Assembly: GCA_016292135.1 (NCBI GenBank)
Contig: JAEFAZ010000003.1
Coordinates: 248,001-312,000 of the forward strand
Length of the DNA: 64,000 nt
Source of the DNA: Saccharofermentans sp.
GTDB taxonomy: Bacteria; Bacillota; Clostridia; Saccharofermentanales; Saccharofermentanaceae
Direction of reading: 5' to 3'
The position numbers and the translations under genes were made by a program. Below the pieces are notes generated by a model. It worked only from the letters and a program-made list of their open reading frames with translations, did not search any database and had not been told where the DNA came from. Shown one piece after another: positions 53,947 to 62,605 of the stretch (the first letter of the stretch is position 1; each line of letters begins with the position of its first letter).

Positions 53947-54768
53947 ATGAGTTACGAATATTTATTTGCAGCAGATATGGATTACACTCTCCTGATGCCG
54001 GGCGAGGACATACCGGAAGAGAACCTCAGGGCCTGTCTTGCACTGAAGGACGCAGGCGTGGCACTGACCCTGGGAACGGGGAGGTCGTCATACCTGGTCT
54101 CCAAGTTCGCTGACGCCGCCTTGATCGACGTCCCTCTCATCACCGGCAACGGAGGGGCCCTTTTCGATCACAGGACGAGAAAACACATCTTCTCCGCCGA
54201 TTTCGATCCGGAAAAGGCCCGGAATATGCTCTATATGATGCTGGACGCGCACGCCGATGCTACCCTTTACAGCACCGAAGGGATATTCTTCGCGCCCGAT
54301 TCTGACAGGAGATGGTTCTGCGAACGCTATAACGAGGGTGTCCCCGAAGATAAGAAGGCTCCTCTTTTTTACATAGACAGGACAACGGATCCCATACCGC
54401 CCGTGAACAAGTTCCTGCTCCAAAACCCGGATCCCGCCATGACGGAACTGCTCGTTAAGGATCCGGAGCTCGAAGTGTGCTTCTCGGGTCCGGCGCTCTT
54501 AGACATCATGACCCCGGGCACCACCAAGGGCAAGACCCTGATGATACTTGCCGATCACCTCGGGATATCAAGGGAAAACACTTTTGCCATCGGTGATTCC
54601 GAGAACGATCTTTCCATGATCGAAGCAGCCCGCTGCGGCATCGCCATGGGCAACGCCGACGATAACATAAAGGAAAAGGCATCCTACACTGCCCTTTCCT
54701 GTGAGGAAAATGGCTTTGCGGATGCCGTCTTCAATTATGTAATCCCTAAGGTCAAAGGCCTTATCTGA
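53947..54768 (+). CDS. Cof-type HAD-superfamily phosphatase
   Basis: The 273-residue enzyme is a IIB-cap HAD hydrolase of the Cof type. It has motif I AADMDYTLL (nucleophile D10 and acid D12), motif II LGTGRSS, a Lys motif in TPGTTKGKTL and motif IV GDSENDLSMIEAA with AMGNA following. Family members dephosphorylate sugar phosphates, FMN or pyridoxal phosphate; the neighbouring phosphoglucomutase favours a sugar phosphate. The gene has a promoter directly against its ATG and its end overlaps the converging pgcA gene by 8 nt. Confidence 0.9.
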   Translation: MSYEYLFAADMDYTLLMPGEDIPEENLRACLALKDAGVALTLGTGRSSYLVSKFADAALIDVPLITGNGGALFDHRTRKHIFSADFDPEKARNMLYMMLDAHADATLYSTEGIFFAPDSDRRWFCERYNEGVPEDKKAPLFYIDRTTDPIPPVNKFLLQNPDPAMTELLVKDPELEVCFSGPALLDIMTPGTTKGKTLMILADHLGISRENTFAIGDSENDLSMIEAARCGIAMGNADDNIKEKASYTALSCEENGFADAVFNYVIPKVKGLI

Positions 54769-56548
54769 GCTCTTCCTCCACGAAAGAGACTATGTCCTTC
54801 TCTGCCTTGCCGAGATTATCCAGGGCCTGATCCCTGTCGGAATCGTAGATGCCCATGTAGATCTTGAGCTTGGGCTCGGTACCGGAAGGTCTTGCGCAGG
54901 CCCAGTCCAGGCCCTTGGCGCCTCCCAACTCGTAAAGGAGGACATTGGACTTGGGCAGGGTAATGGGCGTCTTCTTAACGCCTTCTGCCGTGAACTCATA
55001 TCTTACTGATGTATCGTAATCCCTTACGGCTGTTACGTCACAGCCGGGCAGGAGCTTCTTTGCATCTTCTGAATCTCCGCAGTCTTCCAGGGCAGACCTC
55101 ATGTCCTTCATGCAGTTTGCGATCTTCTCGATGCCTTCTTTGCCTTCGAGAGTGAAGCTCAGCGTCTTCTCTGCGCCGAATCCGTACTTTGCATATACGT
55201 CTTCGAGCCTGTCGGCAAGTGTCTTGCCCTCATCGAAAGACTGGGCAGCCATTCCGCAGATCAGCATGGCGGCAACAACGGCATCCTTGTCACGGACGTC
55301 ACGGCCGGAAAGATAGCCGTAGCTCTCTTCGAAACCGAACTGGAAGTGCTTGTCTCCGAATTCGTCGTCGTCCTTGATCCTCTCGCCGATGAACTTGAAG
55401 CCGGTCAGTGTCTCCTGGAGCTCGACTCCGAAAGATGCGCATACGGAAGATGCGAGCTTGGTGGAAACGATCGTCGTAACGGCGAAAGACTTATCGGGCA
55501 GCGTTCCCAGCCTCTTCTTGGAAGACAGTACATAATCCAGGAGCATCAGGCCCATCTGGTTGCCCGTGAAGCACTTGTATGTGACCTCCCCGTCAACTAC
55601 GCAGCGGGCTGCAACGCCGATCCTGTCGGAGTCGGGGTCCGTACCGAAGACGAGTGAAGCATCCGTCTTCTTGGCAAGGTCGATCGCCATTGCCAGAGCC
55701 GCGGGGTCCTCCGGGTTGGGAAGCTTGACCGTGGGGAAGTTGCCGTCGGGGAGTTCCTGTTCCTTAACGACATGGATATTGGTGAAGCCGACGGTCTCGA
55801 GGATCCTTCTTACGGGCTTGTTGCCTGAACCGTGAAGAGGAGTATAGACGATGCTCATGTCAGCATTGCGCTCTATGGATTCCTTGTCGATGACGAGTCC
55901 TGTCAGCATCTTGTTATATGCTTCGTCGATCTCGGGGCCGAAGTCTTTTACGAGTCCAGCTGCCCTTGCTTCTTCCATGGAGACCGACTTCATGGTCCTT
56001 ATGTCGTCTATGGCCTGAATGTATTCCATGATCTTGCCGGCTGCTTCCGGGGGAACCTGGCCGCCGTCTTCGCCGTAGACCTTGTAACCGTTGTATTTTG
56101 CGGGGTTGTGGGAAGCGGTGATCATGACGCCTGCGACAGCGTTAAAGTATCTTACCGAGAAACTCTCCACGGGAACCGGACGGAGCTCGTCGGAAAGGTA
56201 GCTCGGGATGCCGTAAGCTGCAAGGGTCGTTGCGGTGACCTCTGCAAACTCGGGTGAATAATTACGGGAATCGTAGGAGATGACAACGCCCCTCTTAACA
56301 TTCTCGGGGCCTAAGTCCAGGATGTATCTTGCAAGTCCCGTCGTGGCCTTGGCAACCGTATAACGGTTCATCCTGTTGGTTCCGGCACCGATAACGCCCC
56401 TGAGACCTGCCGTACCGAAATCAAGGTCCTTATAGAACCTGTCTTCGATCTCAGCCTTGTCATCCCTGATCGTAAGGAGCTCGTCTCTTGTCTCCTGATC
56501 AAAGAAAGGGTCATTTGCCCAAAGATCGTACAACTCAATAAAACTCAT
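54761..56548 (-). CDS. Phosphoglucomutase/phosphomannomutase
   Basis: A 595-residue alpha-D-phosphohexomutase of the PgcA type, converting hexose-6-phosphate and hexose-1-phosphate for nucleotide-sugar synthesis. Key sites are the phosphoserine loop TASHNPAKYNGYK (Ser146), the metal-binding DPDSDRIG, the sugar-binding loop FGFEESYGYL and the phosphate-binding loop ARPSGTEPKLKIYMG. GAGGTAATAAG precedes the ATG. It lies upstream of no other enzyme of the pathway here but next to polysaccharide genes. Its stop overlaps the HAD gene tail to tail. Confidence 0.95.
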   Translation of the reverse strand: MSFIELYDLWANDPFFDQETRDELLTIRDDKAEIEDRFYKDLDFGTAGLRGVIGAGTNRMNRYTVAKATTGLARYILDLGPENVKRGVVISYDSRNYSPEFAEVTATTLAAYGIPSYLSDELRPVPVESFSVRYFNAVAGVMITASHNPAKYNGYKVYGEDGGQVPPEAAGKIMEYIQAIDDIRTMKSVSMEEARAAGLVKDFGPEIDEAYNKMLTGLVIDKESIERNADMSIVYTPLHGSGNKPVRRILETVGFTNIHVVKEQELPDGNFPTVKLPNPEDPAALAMAIDLAKKTDASLVFGTDPDSDRIGVAARCVVDGEVTYKCFTGNQMGLMLLDYVLSSKKRLGTLPDKSFAVTTIVSTKLASSVCASFGVELQETLTGFKFIGERIKDDDEFGDKHFQFGFEESYGYLSGRDVRDKDAVVAAMLICGMAAQSFDEGKTLADRLEDVYAKYGFGAEKTLSFTLEGKEGIEKIANCMKDMRSALEDCGDSEDAKKLLPGCDVTAVRDYDTSVRYEFTAEGVKKTPITLPKSNVLLYELGGAKGLDWACARPSGTEPKLKIYMGIYDSDRDQALDNLGKAEKDIVSFVEEELR

Positions 56549-56565
56549 CTTATTACCTCCAGACC

Positions 56566-59493
56566 TTAGTCTTTTTTAATTTCTTCTGTTTCTGTTTCCT
56601 TCACGGGAAGGGGCTTTGCCTCAGCCTTCTTCGTATCTTTCTTCTTTGCGAAAACGGATTCATAAAGGGCAAATGCCGCCAGAAGGACCACGCCTGCAAC
56701 GGACACGGCTATTCCCGCTTTCGTTCCGGGTGCCGTAAAGGTCAGTTCGGCAACATGCGCGCCCTCCGGCATGTCAAATCCTATCAGGGCATCCTGGTAA
56801 GGAGTGATCTCCGCTTCTTTGCCGTCTATCTTCAAGGTCCAGCCCTTCTCGTAAGGGATGGTCGTCAGGACTTTCTTGCCGGCCTTGACGTTGCAGTCGA
56901 ATGAAACATATCCGTCCTCGAACTCCTTAAGGGAGACTTCAGACCTGTCGATCTCATCGAACTGGCTGTTGAATACATCGTAATCAAAGTAGCCGACATT
57001 AAGATCCTGGATAACGAACTTGTCACAGTCGGCAAGGATCGATACCTTGACATCCTGACCTTCTTCAAAGGCGCCGAGCCTTATTATCTGGGAATAGAAG
57101 GTTCCTTCGGAAGCATATTGAAGCTGGATGCCGTTGCAGTATATCCTGCATTCAGACATGGTCGAAGGAACGGACATGTTAAGGTAGATCTCCCTGGTCG
57201 TAGGCGCCTTGAATTCATATTCTATGACCATGGGGATCTTCTCGGACTGTCTGTAATAGACATCCGAAGAAGCCAGGGCCTTGTCGGCAACGGTATTTTC
57301 GAGACCCAGAGGATCTGTATCCGCCTTGACATTCTCTTTGTCCTGCTCCCTGGCACCGCTTGCGAGCTCGCTCGCTTCAAGGATCTGCGCATTGGACTTG
57401 TACTGTTCGGGATCGTAGGACATCGCATTGGTCACTTTGGGCTGACCTATCTCATCGTCGGAAAGGCTCTTGAAGAAATCCTCCTTGAACCGGTCAGGGA
57501 ACATGGAGCGGTACCATTCGTTCTGGAAAGCGAAATAGTCCTTGTTGTCCTGAGCCTTTTCGAGCTGATAGAAATCGAAGTCATATGCCTTGGGATCCAC
57601 TGCGAAGCCGAGATCCAAAACATTGTTGTTTGCATAGTAGTTATAGCCGCAGCCGAAAGCGTCGGTGCCGGCCTTGCCCGCCAGTTTATAATCCTTGAGG
57701 GACGCTACCGTTCCTATAGAGAAGAAAGCATCCGTCGAAGGAGCGCTGTAACTGTATGTTGCAGCAAAGTAATTGAAGTTGACATTGTAGCCCAACTGCT
57801 TCAGATACCTGTAAAGATACTTGTTCGAGCTCGAATTGAAGAAGGACATGCCCTTGAAGTTGCCGAACATCGCTTCTCCCTCATTGACTATGTAACGGGA
57901 TGAATAAGAAGATATCCTCTCGTTCTCGGCACGGCGGGCGCCGGTCTCGTTTTCGACGAGCTTGGAGACCTCTCCCAGTTCCTGCATCGCATAGATGGAA
58001 TTGTTGTAATCTGCCGCAACGCCCTCATAGATCGTGAAGGTCGCAAGATCCTTGGAGAGCATGGGTTCAAGATAGATCCCCTCGAAGCATACGAAGAGCG
58101 CCATCAGGAAGGGCAATATCCTCGGCATGTCTGCAAACTGCTTTCCCCAGTCCTTCTTGCCGAGCAGGAAGAAGATCAGGAAATAGATGCTTATGAATAC
58201 GAGGTTATAGAGGAAGACCTCGTCATATTTCTTAAGATCTCCCAGAGCTCCCACCACGAAGAGCATGCCGAGCAGGATCCCGTAGGATATGGCAAGATGC
58301 CTGCGCGAGACTTCTTTGATCGAAGCTACCGCCCTCTGTGCTATGAGGATCATCAGGGGGAAGAATACGAAAGCGTGCCTGTGTGAAAACCAGTTCGGCT
58401 CATCGAAGACCTGCCATGCGACATCGATGAAGGATATCGAGACAGACAGGAACATAAACACTATCCCTGCTATATGCACCCTTCTCACACGGCCCTTATA
58501 TACCGGGCTCACTATGTATATCACGGTCAGTGAAGTGACAAGGAGCGATAAGAAGAGCCAGGGGAGATTGTAAGGCATGACATCCGCAAACTCTCCGGTC
58601 TCACCGAGGAAGAACTGTCCTATGAACTGTATTATGTCAGTCCTTATGAAATCGTTCGACTGGGCATAAACGGTCTTATCTGCCGACATGATGGTATCAA
58701 GACCCGTCGGGAGCAGCATGAAGCAGACGATCATGCCGCTTAACACGGCGTGCATGACATATCTTGCGAGAAGCTTCAGCGATTCCTTAAGCGGCTTCTT
58801 TTCGACATAGAGGCGGGCAGCAAGATAGATAAAGCTCATGATGCCTGCCATGTAAGCAATGTAGTAATTCGATATGAAGAGGATCAGGAGCGTAACGGTA
58901 AGCCCCATGTACTTGCGCGTTTTCATGAACCTTTCCGCAAAATAGAGAAGGAGCGGTAAGAGCATGTATCCGTCGAGCCACATGATCTGGAAGCCGTATG
59001 CCACCACGTAGGACGAGAAGGCATAGATCATCGACAGGAGTATGGGCATCTTCGAGTTCTTGTCTTCCGACCTTTCATCGAGGAAAAGGCACATGAATGC
59101 CGAAGACAAAGTGAGCTTCAGGAGGATCGCTATAACGACGAATCCTTCGACTGCGGAAGAATCCATCAGGAGATAGATGAGGTTAAACGGGCTTGCAAGA
59201 TAGTAGCCGAATGTCGACATGAAGTTCTTTCCGAGACCCGACTGCGAAGAATATGTAAGATTTGAAATGAGCCTCGCGGGATCCAGGGCATGCATCTTGT
59301 TGTTGTAGAGCGAAAGGAACGGAACGTACTGGGCCGTCATGTCGCTTAAGCTGAAGAGGAATTTTCCGAAGGGGAATATCTCGCAGATGAGGCAGAGGAA
59401 GATATAACAGACGAGCGTAAGTCCTGCTGCGATAAAAGGCGCAGTCCTGATCCTTAGGCGGTTCTTCTCTTCCAGCGCAACAACTTCCTTCAT
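56566..59493 (-). CDS. YfhO family membrane glycosyltransferase-like protein
   Basis: A 975-residue YfhO protein: first loop FPFGKFLFSLSDMTAQYVPFLSL, about twelve TM segments, YFLASPFNLIYLL-like region, a large exported domain and the typical VLTTIPYEKGWTLKIDGKEAEITPYQDALIGFDMPEG near the end, then a last TM and a Lys/Glu tail. AGGGGA lies before the ATG. It lies divergent from a CsbB-type glycosyltransferase 104 bp away. In Bacillus CsbB makes the polyprenyl-phosphate sugar and YfhO transfers it to lipoteichoic acid, so this is a likely module of that type. A GtcA-like flippase is not seen in the window. Confidence 0.88.
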   Translation of the reverse strand: MKEVVALEEKNRLRIRTAPFIAAGLTLVCYIFLCLICEIFPFGKFLFSLSDMTAQYVPFLSLYNNKMHALDPARLISNLTYSSQSGLGKNFMSTFGYYLASPFNLIYLLMDSSAVEGFVVIAILLKLTLSSAFMCLFLDERSEDKNSKMPILLSMIYAFSSYVVAYGFQIMWLDGYMLLPLLLYFAERFMKTRKYMGLTVTLLILFISNYYIAYMAGIMSFIYLAARLYVEKKPLKESLKLLARYVMHAVLSGMIVCFMLLPTGLDTIMSADKTVYAQSNDFIRTDIIQFIGQFFLGETGEFADVMPYNLPWLFLSLLVTSLTVIYIVSPVYKGRVRRVHIAGIVFMFLSVSISFIDVAWQVFDEPNWFSHRHAFVFFPLMILIAQRAVASIKEVSRRHLAISYGILLGMLFVVGALGDLKKYDEVFLYNLVFISIYFLIFFLLGKKDWGKQFADMPRILPFLMALFVCFEGIYLEPMLSKDLATFTIYEGVAADYNNSIYAMQELGEVSKLVENETGARRAENERISSYSSRYIVNEGEAMFGNFKGMSFFNSSSNKYLYRYLKQLGYNVNFNYFAATYSYSAPSTDAFFSIGTVASLKDYKLAGKAGTDAFGCGYNYYANNNVLDLGFAVDPKAYDFDFYQLEKAQDNKDYFAFQNEWYRSMFPDRFKEDFFKSLSDDEIGQPKVTNAMSYDPEQYKSNAQILEASELASGAREQDKENVKADTDPLGLENTVADKALASSDVYYRQSEKIPMVIEYEFKAPTTREIYLNMSVPSTMSECRIYCNGIQLQYASEGTFYSQIIRLGAFEEGQDVKVSILADCDKFVIQDLNVGYFDYDVFNSQFDEIDRSEVSLKEFEDGYVSFDCNVKAGKKVLTTIPYEKGWTLKIDGKEAEITPYQDALIGFDMPEGAHVAELTFTAPGTKAGIAVSVAGVVLLAAFALYESVFAKKKDTKKAEAKPLPVKETETEEIKKD

Positions 59494-59597
59494 TTTCCAA
59501 AGTCCCCTCTACACAGTTTCTATGTACAATTCTTTTGATTTTTTGATTATAATTAATTATCGCATATCTTTCAATCTAAGGAGGGGCTGAATAACAT

Positions 59598-60548
59598 ATG
59601 CTAATAAGTCTGGTCGTACCCTGTTACAACGAAGAAGCTGCTCTTCCTCATCTCTACAAAGCCGTCTGCGAAGTCAGAGACGGTTATAAGGACAAGGATA
59701 AGGAATTCGAGTTCATCTTCGTTAACGACGGAAGCCGTGACAAGACGGCAGAAGTCATCAAAGGACTGGCTGAATCCGACGAGGATGTAAGATATGTATT
59801 CTTCTCCCGCAATTTCGGCAAGGAAGCCGCTATGTACGCAGGCATGGAAGCAGCCCGCGGTGAATATATCGCCATCATGGATGCGGATATGCAGGATCCC
59901 CCTTCCCTCCTTCCCGACATGATCACGTCTCTTGACAACAACGATTGTGATATCGTCGCGGCAAGAAGAGTAACGCGCAAAGGCGAACCCAAGATCAGAT
60001 CATTCTTTGCAAGAATGTTCTACAAGCTGATCAACAAGATGTGCGACGTTGAGATCGCAGACGGCGCAAGGGACTTCAGGCTCATGAGAAGACAGGTGGT
60101 CGACGCGATCCTTGCCATGGGCGAGAAACAGCGTTTCTCCAAGGGTATCTTTGCCTGGGTCGGCTTCAGGACCCGCTGGATCGAACATGAGAATGTGGAG
60201 AGAGTCGCCGGCGAGACCAAATGGAGCTTCTGGAAACTGTTTAAATATGCAGTAGACGGCATCGTCGCATTTACGATCGCTCCTTTGAGGATCGCGACTT
60301 ATACGGGCATGACTTTGGCTTTCGGCGCCTTTGCTTACATGCTCTATTACTTCATAAGAGCGATAATCGGAAAGATCTGGACAACAAACGCAGGTTACCC
60401 TTCCCTCCTCTGCTTCATCCTCTTCATCGGAGGACTCGTACTGATGGCTTTGGGGCTTATCGGAGAATATATCGGCAGGATCTATGTCGAGACCAAGGCC
60501 CGCCCGATATATATCAAGTCAGAGGATAATCTCAGGCAAGATACCTGA
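59598..60548 (+). CDS. CsbB/GtrB-type polyprenyl-phosphate glycosyltransferase (GT2)
   Basis: A 316-residue membrane-anchored GT2 enzyme that loads a sugar from a nucleotide sugar onto undecaprenyl phosphate. Visible are SLVVPCYNEEAALP, FVNDGSRDKT, FSRNFGKEAAMYAG, MDADMQDPP (DxD, near residue 95) and ARDFRLMRRQVVDAI, with two C-terminal TM helices and a basic tail. AAGGAGGGG lies before the ATG. It is divergent from the YfhO gene and overlaps the converging polytopic gene by 17 nt. The two-gene set is the core of the CsbB/YfhO glycosylation systems. Confidence 0.93.
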   Translation: MLISLVVPCYNEEAALPHLYKAVCEVRDGYKDKDKEFEFIFVNDGSRDKTAEVIKGLAESDEDVRYVFFSRNFGKEAAMYAGMEAARGEYIAIMDADMQDPPSLLPDMITSLDNNDCDIVAARRVTRKGEPKIRSFFARMFYKLINKMCDVEIADGARDFRLMRRQVVDAILAMGEKQRFSKGIFAWVGFRTRWIEHENVERVAGETKWSFWKLFKYAVDGIVAFTIAPLRIATYTGMTLAFGAFAYMLYYFIRAIIGKIWTTNAGYPSLLCFILFIGGLVLMALGLIGEYIGRIYVETKARPIYIKSEDNLRQDT

Positions 60549-62109
60549 AGAAGAAACTATCCTCGTAATCTTCCACATAGAACTGCTCTTTGATCGAAGC
60601 GGCAAGCTCCGGCGCTTTTATGTTGCCGAAAGAGCCGATGCAGTCCTCGGGACCTTTGTCGCCTGTCAGCGTGGAACCCACTACGACGAGCATCTGATGA
60701 GCAGCCGGGAAGGTCATTAAGAGTATCAGCAAAGTTGCTATGGCAGGCTTTACCAGTTCGCGTAACTTGTACTTAATACCGTTTTTGCTGTTCTCCCTGT
60801 CCTTGTCGAAGGCTTTGACAGATGCTTCACAGACCATGACCGCCAGTATGAACAGGCCCGGCATGGAAGCTCTCATCGCAAAGTCATTCTGGTAGGTTAT
60901 CTTGAACATGGGGATGATAAGGAGCGTGGCAACGGATACGATATAGACTATATCTCTCTTTTTCTTTGAGAAGACTATCGCTGCGGCAGGTACGACTTCC
61001 AGAAGTATGAGAAGCAGATAGCAGAGGATGAACTTGGGGATATTGCCGTAGAACGAAGCCGTAAAGCCCTTTTCACTCGACAGGCCCGAAGTCGAAAGAT
61101 AGAAAGGTACGAATACGAAGAGCAGCACGGCTACCGAGGCGATGTTGACCGGAGACACGACGTCCTTCATTATCTCCTTCACTCCGCGCTTGAGATTCTC
61201 CTTATCGAAGATCTTGGCGATCGTGATCGGCAGGATCCCTATCACGGCCCAGGGAGAGTAGCAGAAGAGCAGCCCGCAGCCGAGACCCAGGTTCGATGGT
61301 CTCCTGCTGATGAGGAGCATCGCGCATATCAGATAGCACGGGACTGCCTGGTGGAAGACGTTGCCGAGGTTTTCGAAGTTGCATATATAGCTCATGTGAG
61401 GGACCCAGCCTTCGAGCCAGAGCCAGTCTTGATATCCCGTGATCTCGTGGACAAAGTAGGGGATGACATCCAGTCCGCCGAAGAAAATGTAGAAGAAAGC
61501 CGACATCAAGGTTGCCCTGCCGGAATAAAAAGACATGGCGACAAGGGTTAAGAATACGCCCACGGCCGTCCAGAGCATCAGGACGAGATTTGCAACGGCT
61601 ATGCTGTTGCCGAAAATCTTTCCCGCGACCGCAGCCGGTATCCAGTAGACAAAGTAATAGCAGAAAGCCGCCCTTCCGGAACTGCCTGTGATGTTGATGA
61701 CCTGGGGATCAGTCTGGGTGGACATGTCGTAGATGACGGGCCACTTGTAGTTTACGAGGTCGTTAAGGATGGCTCTCCTGTATGAATGGTCCTGGAGCGA
61801 ATAGATATATTCTCCGACTCCCGAAAGGATGCTTATGAAGACCGCAAGCAGGATGAAGGCGATCAGGTACTTTACGGGGATCTCAAACTTCCTTTCATCA
61901 AGTTTCCTTATGGCCAAAAACAGGATCGCTATGAATATCAGCGTCAGGATTATCCCCGGGAGGATATTCAGGTAAGACGCGCAGAAGAGCATTACCGGAA
62001 TAACGAGCCAGATGAGGGCACAAGACGCCAGGACCTTATAACTTAAAGTTATATTGCCTTTAAGGGGATTTTCTCTTTTGCTCTCATTTAAGGATGCCAC
62101 TTCTTTCAT
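60532..62109 (-). CDS. Polytopic membrane protein, GT-C-like
   Basis: A 525-residue protein with about twelve hydrophobic segments and few motifs. One exported loop (YSLQDHSYRRAILNDLVNYKWPVIYDM) and WLEGWVPHMSYICNFEN suggest a GT-C-type or DUF2029-like lipid-linked sugar enzyme. The C-terminus has a short exported tail. The start at 62109 (ATG) lies six bases after a TATAAT, with no ribosome-binding site; a TTG at 62148 is an alternative without support. It converges on the GT2 gene and diverges from the Rrf2 gene across a shared promoter. Confidence 0.7.
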   Translation of the reverse strand: MKEVASLNESKRENPLKGNITLSYKVLASCALIWLVIPVMLFCASYLNILPGIILTLIFIAILFLAIRKLDERKFEIPVKYLIAFILLAVFISILSGVGEYIYSLQDHSYRRAILNDLVNYKWPVIYDMSTQTDPQVINITGSSGRAAFCYYFVYWIPAAVAGKIFGNSIAVANLVLMLWTAVGVFLTLVAMSFYSGRATLMSAFFYIFFGGLDVIPYFVHEITGYQDWLWLEGWVPHMSYICNFENLGNVFHQAVPCYLICAMLLISRRPSNLGLGCGLLFCYSPWAVIGILPITIAKIFDKENLKRGVKEIMKDVVSPVNIASVAVLLFVFVPFYLSTSGLSSEKGFTASFYGNIPKFILCYLLLILLEVVPAAAIVFSKKKRDIVYIVSVATLLIIPMFKITYQNDFAMRASMPGLFILAVMVCEASVKAFDKDRENSKNGIKYKLRELVKPAIATLLILLMTFPAAHQMLVVVGSTLTGDKGPEDCIGSFGNIKAPELAASIKEQFYVEDYEDSFFFRYLA

Positions 62110-62115
62110 GTTTAT

Positions 62116-62145
62116 ATTATAATCATCTGGTAAGAGATTATTCAA
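62116..62145 (-). promoter_or_regulatory. Divergent promoter with palindromic shared -10
   Basis: ATTATAAT (62116-62123) is its own reverse complement, so it gives a TATAAT on both strands. On the minus strand TTGAAT (62140-62145) lies 18 bp upstream and the ATG at 62109 six bases after the -10. On the plus strand the -10 is at 62118-62123, with only a weak -35 (TGCCAC), serving the Rrf2 gene. Confidence 0.55.
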
Positions 62146-62162
62146 CAACGGGGATTTATCAC

Positions 62163-62603
62163 ATGAAGATTTCTACAAAAGGACGTTACGCTTTAAGGAT
62201 AATAGTCGATCTTGCAAGACACGATAAGGACGGTCTTACGACGCTTAAGACACTTGCGGAAAGAGAAGATATCTCCAAGAAATACCTGGAACAGATCGTG
62301 CCCCTTCTCAACAAGGGCGGGATCCTGATCACCGAAAGAGGCTTCGGCGGCGGTTACCGTCTGGCCAAGAGCCCCGATGACATAACGGTAGCGGATATCT
62401 TAAGGCTGACTGAAGGAAGCCTTGAACCCGTTGCCTGCCTCGACAGCACCGACCCCGAATTCATCTGCAGCCGTTCGGCAGGCTGCCCCACTCTTCCCGT
62501 CTGGAAGGGCCTTTCTAAAGTCATTAACGAATATCTTGAGGGAATAACGATAACGGACATAATCAATCATTCTTCCGAAGCGGGAGACGATTACGTCATC
62601 TGA
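62163..62603 (+). CDS. Rrf2 family transcriptional regulator
   Basis: A 146-residue winged-helix Rrf2 protein starting at the ATG at 62163 (GGGGA upstream), with KISTKGRYALRIIVDLA, the recognition region SKKYLEQIVPLLNKGGIL and the wing RGFGGGYRLAK. Three cysteines near residues 95-115 (AC, IC and GC, spaced 9 and 5 residues apart) could bind an Fe-S cluster, as in IscR-type members with a different spacing. It may sense redox state or cysteine. It probably controls a gene elsewhere or the divergent membrane gene. The 3' end is 2 nt from the end of the converging sugar transferase gene. Confidence 0.9.
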   Translation: MKISTKGRYALRIIVDLARHDKDGLTTLKTLAEREDISKKYLEQIVPLLNKGGILITERGFGGGYRLAKSPDDITVADILRLTEGSLEPVACLDSTDPEFICSRSAGCPTLPVWKGLSKVINEYLEGITITDIINHSSEAGDDYVI

Positions 62604-62605
62604 TC

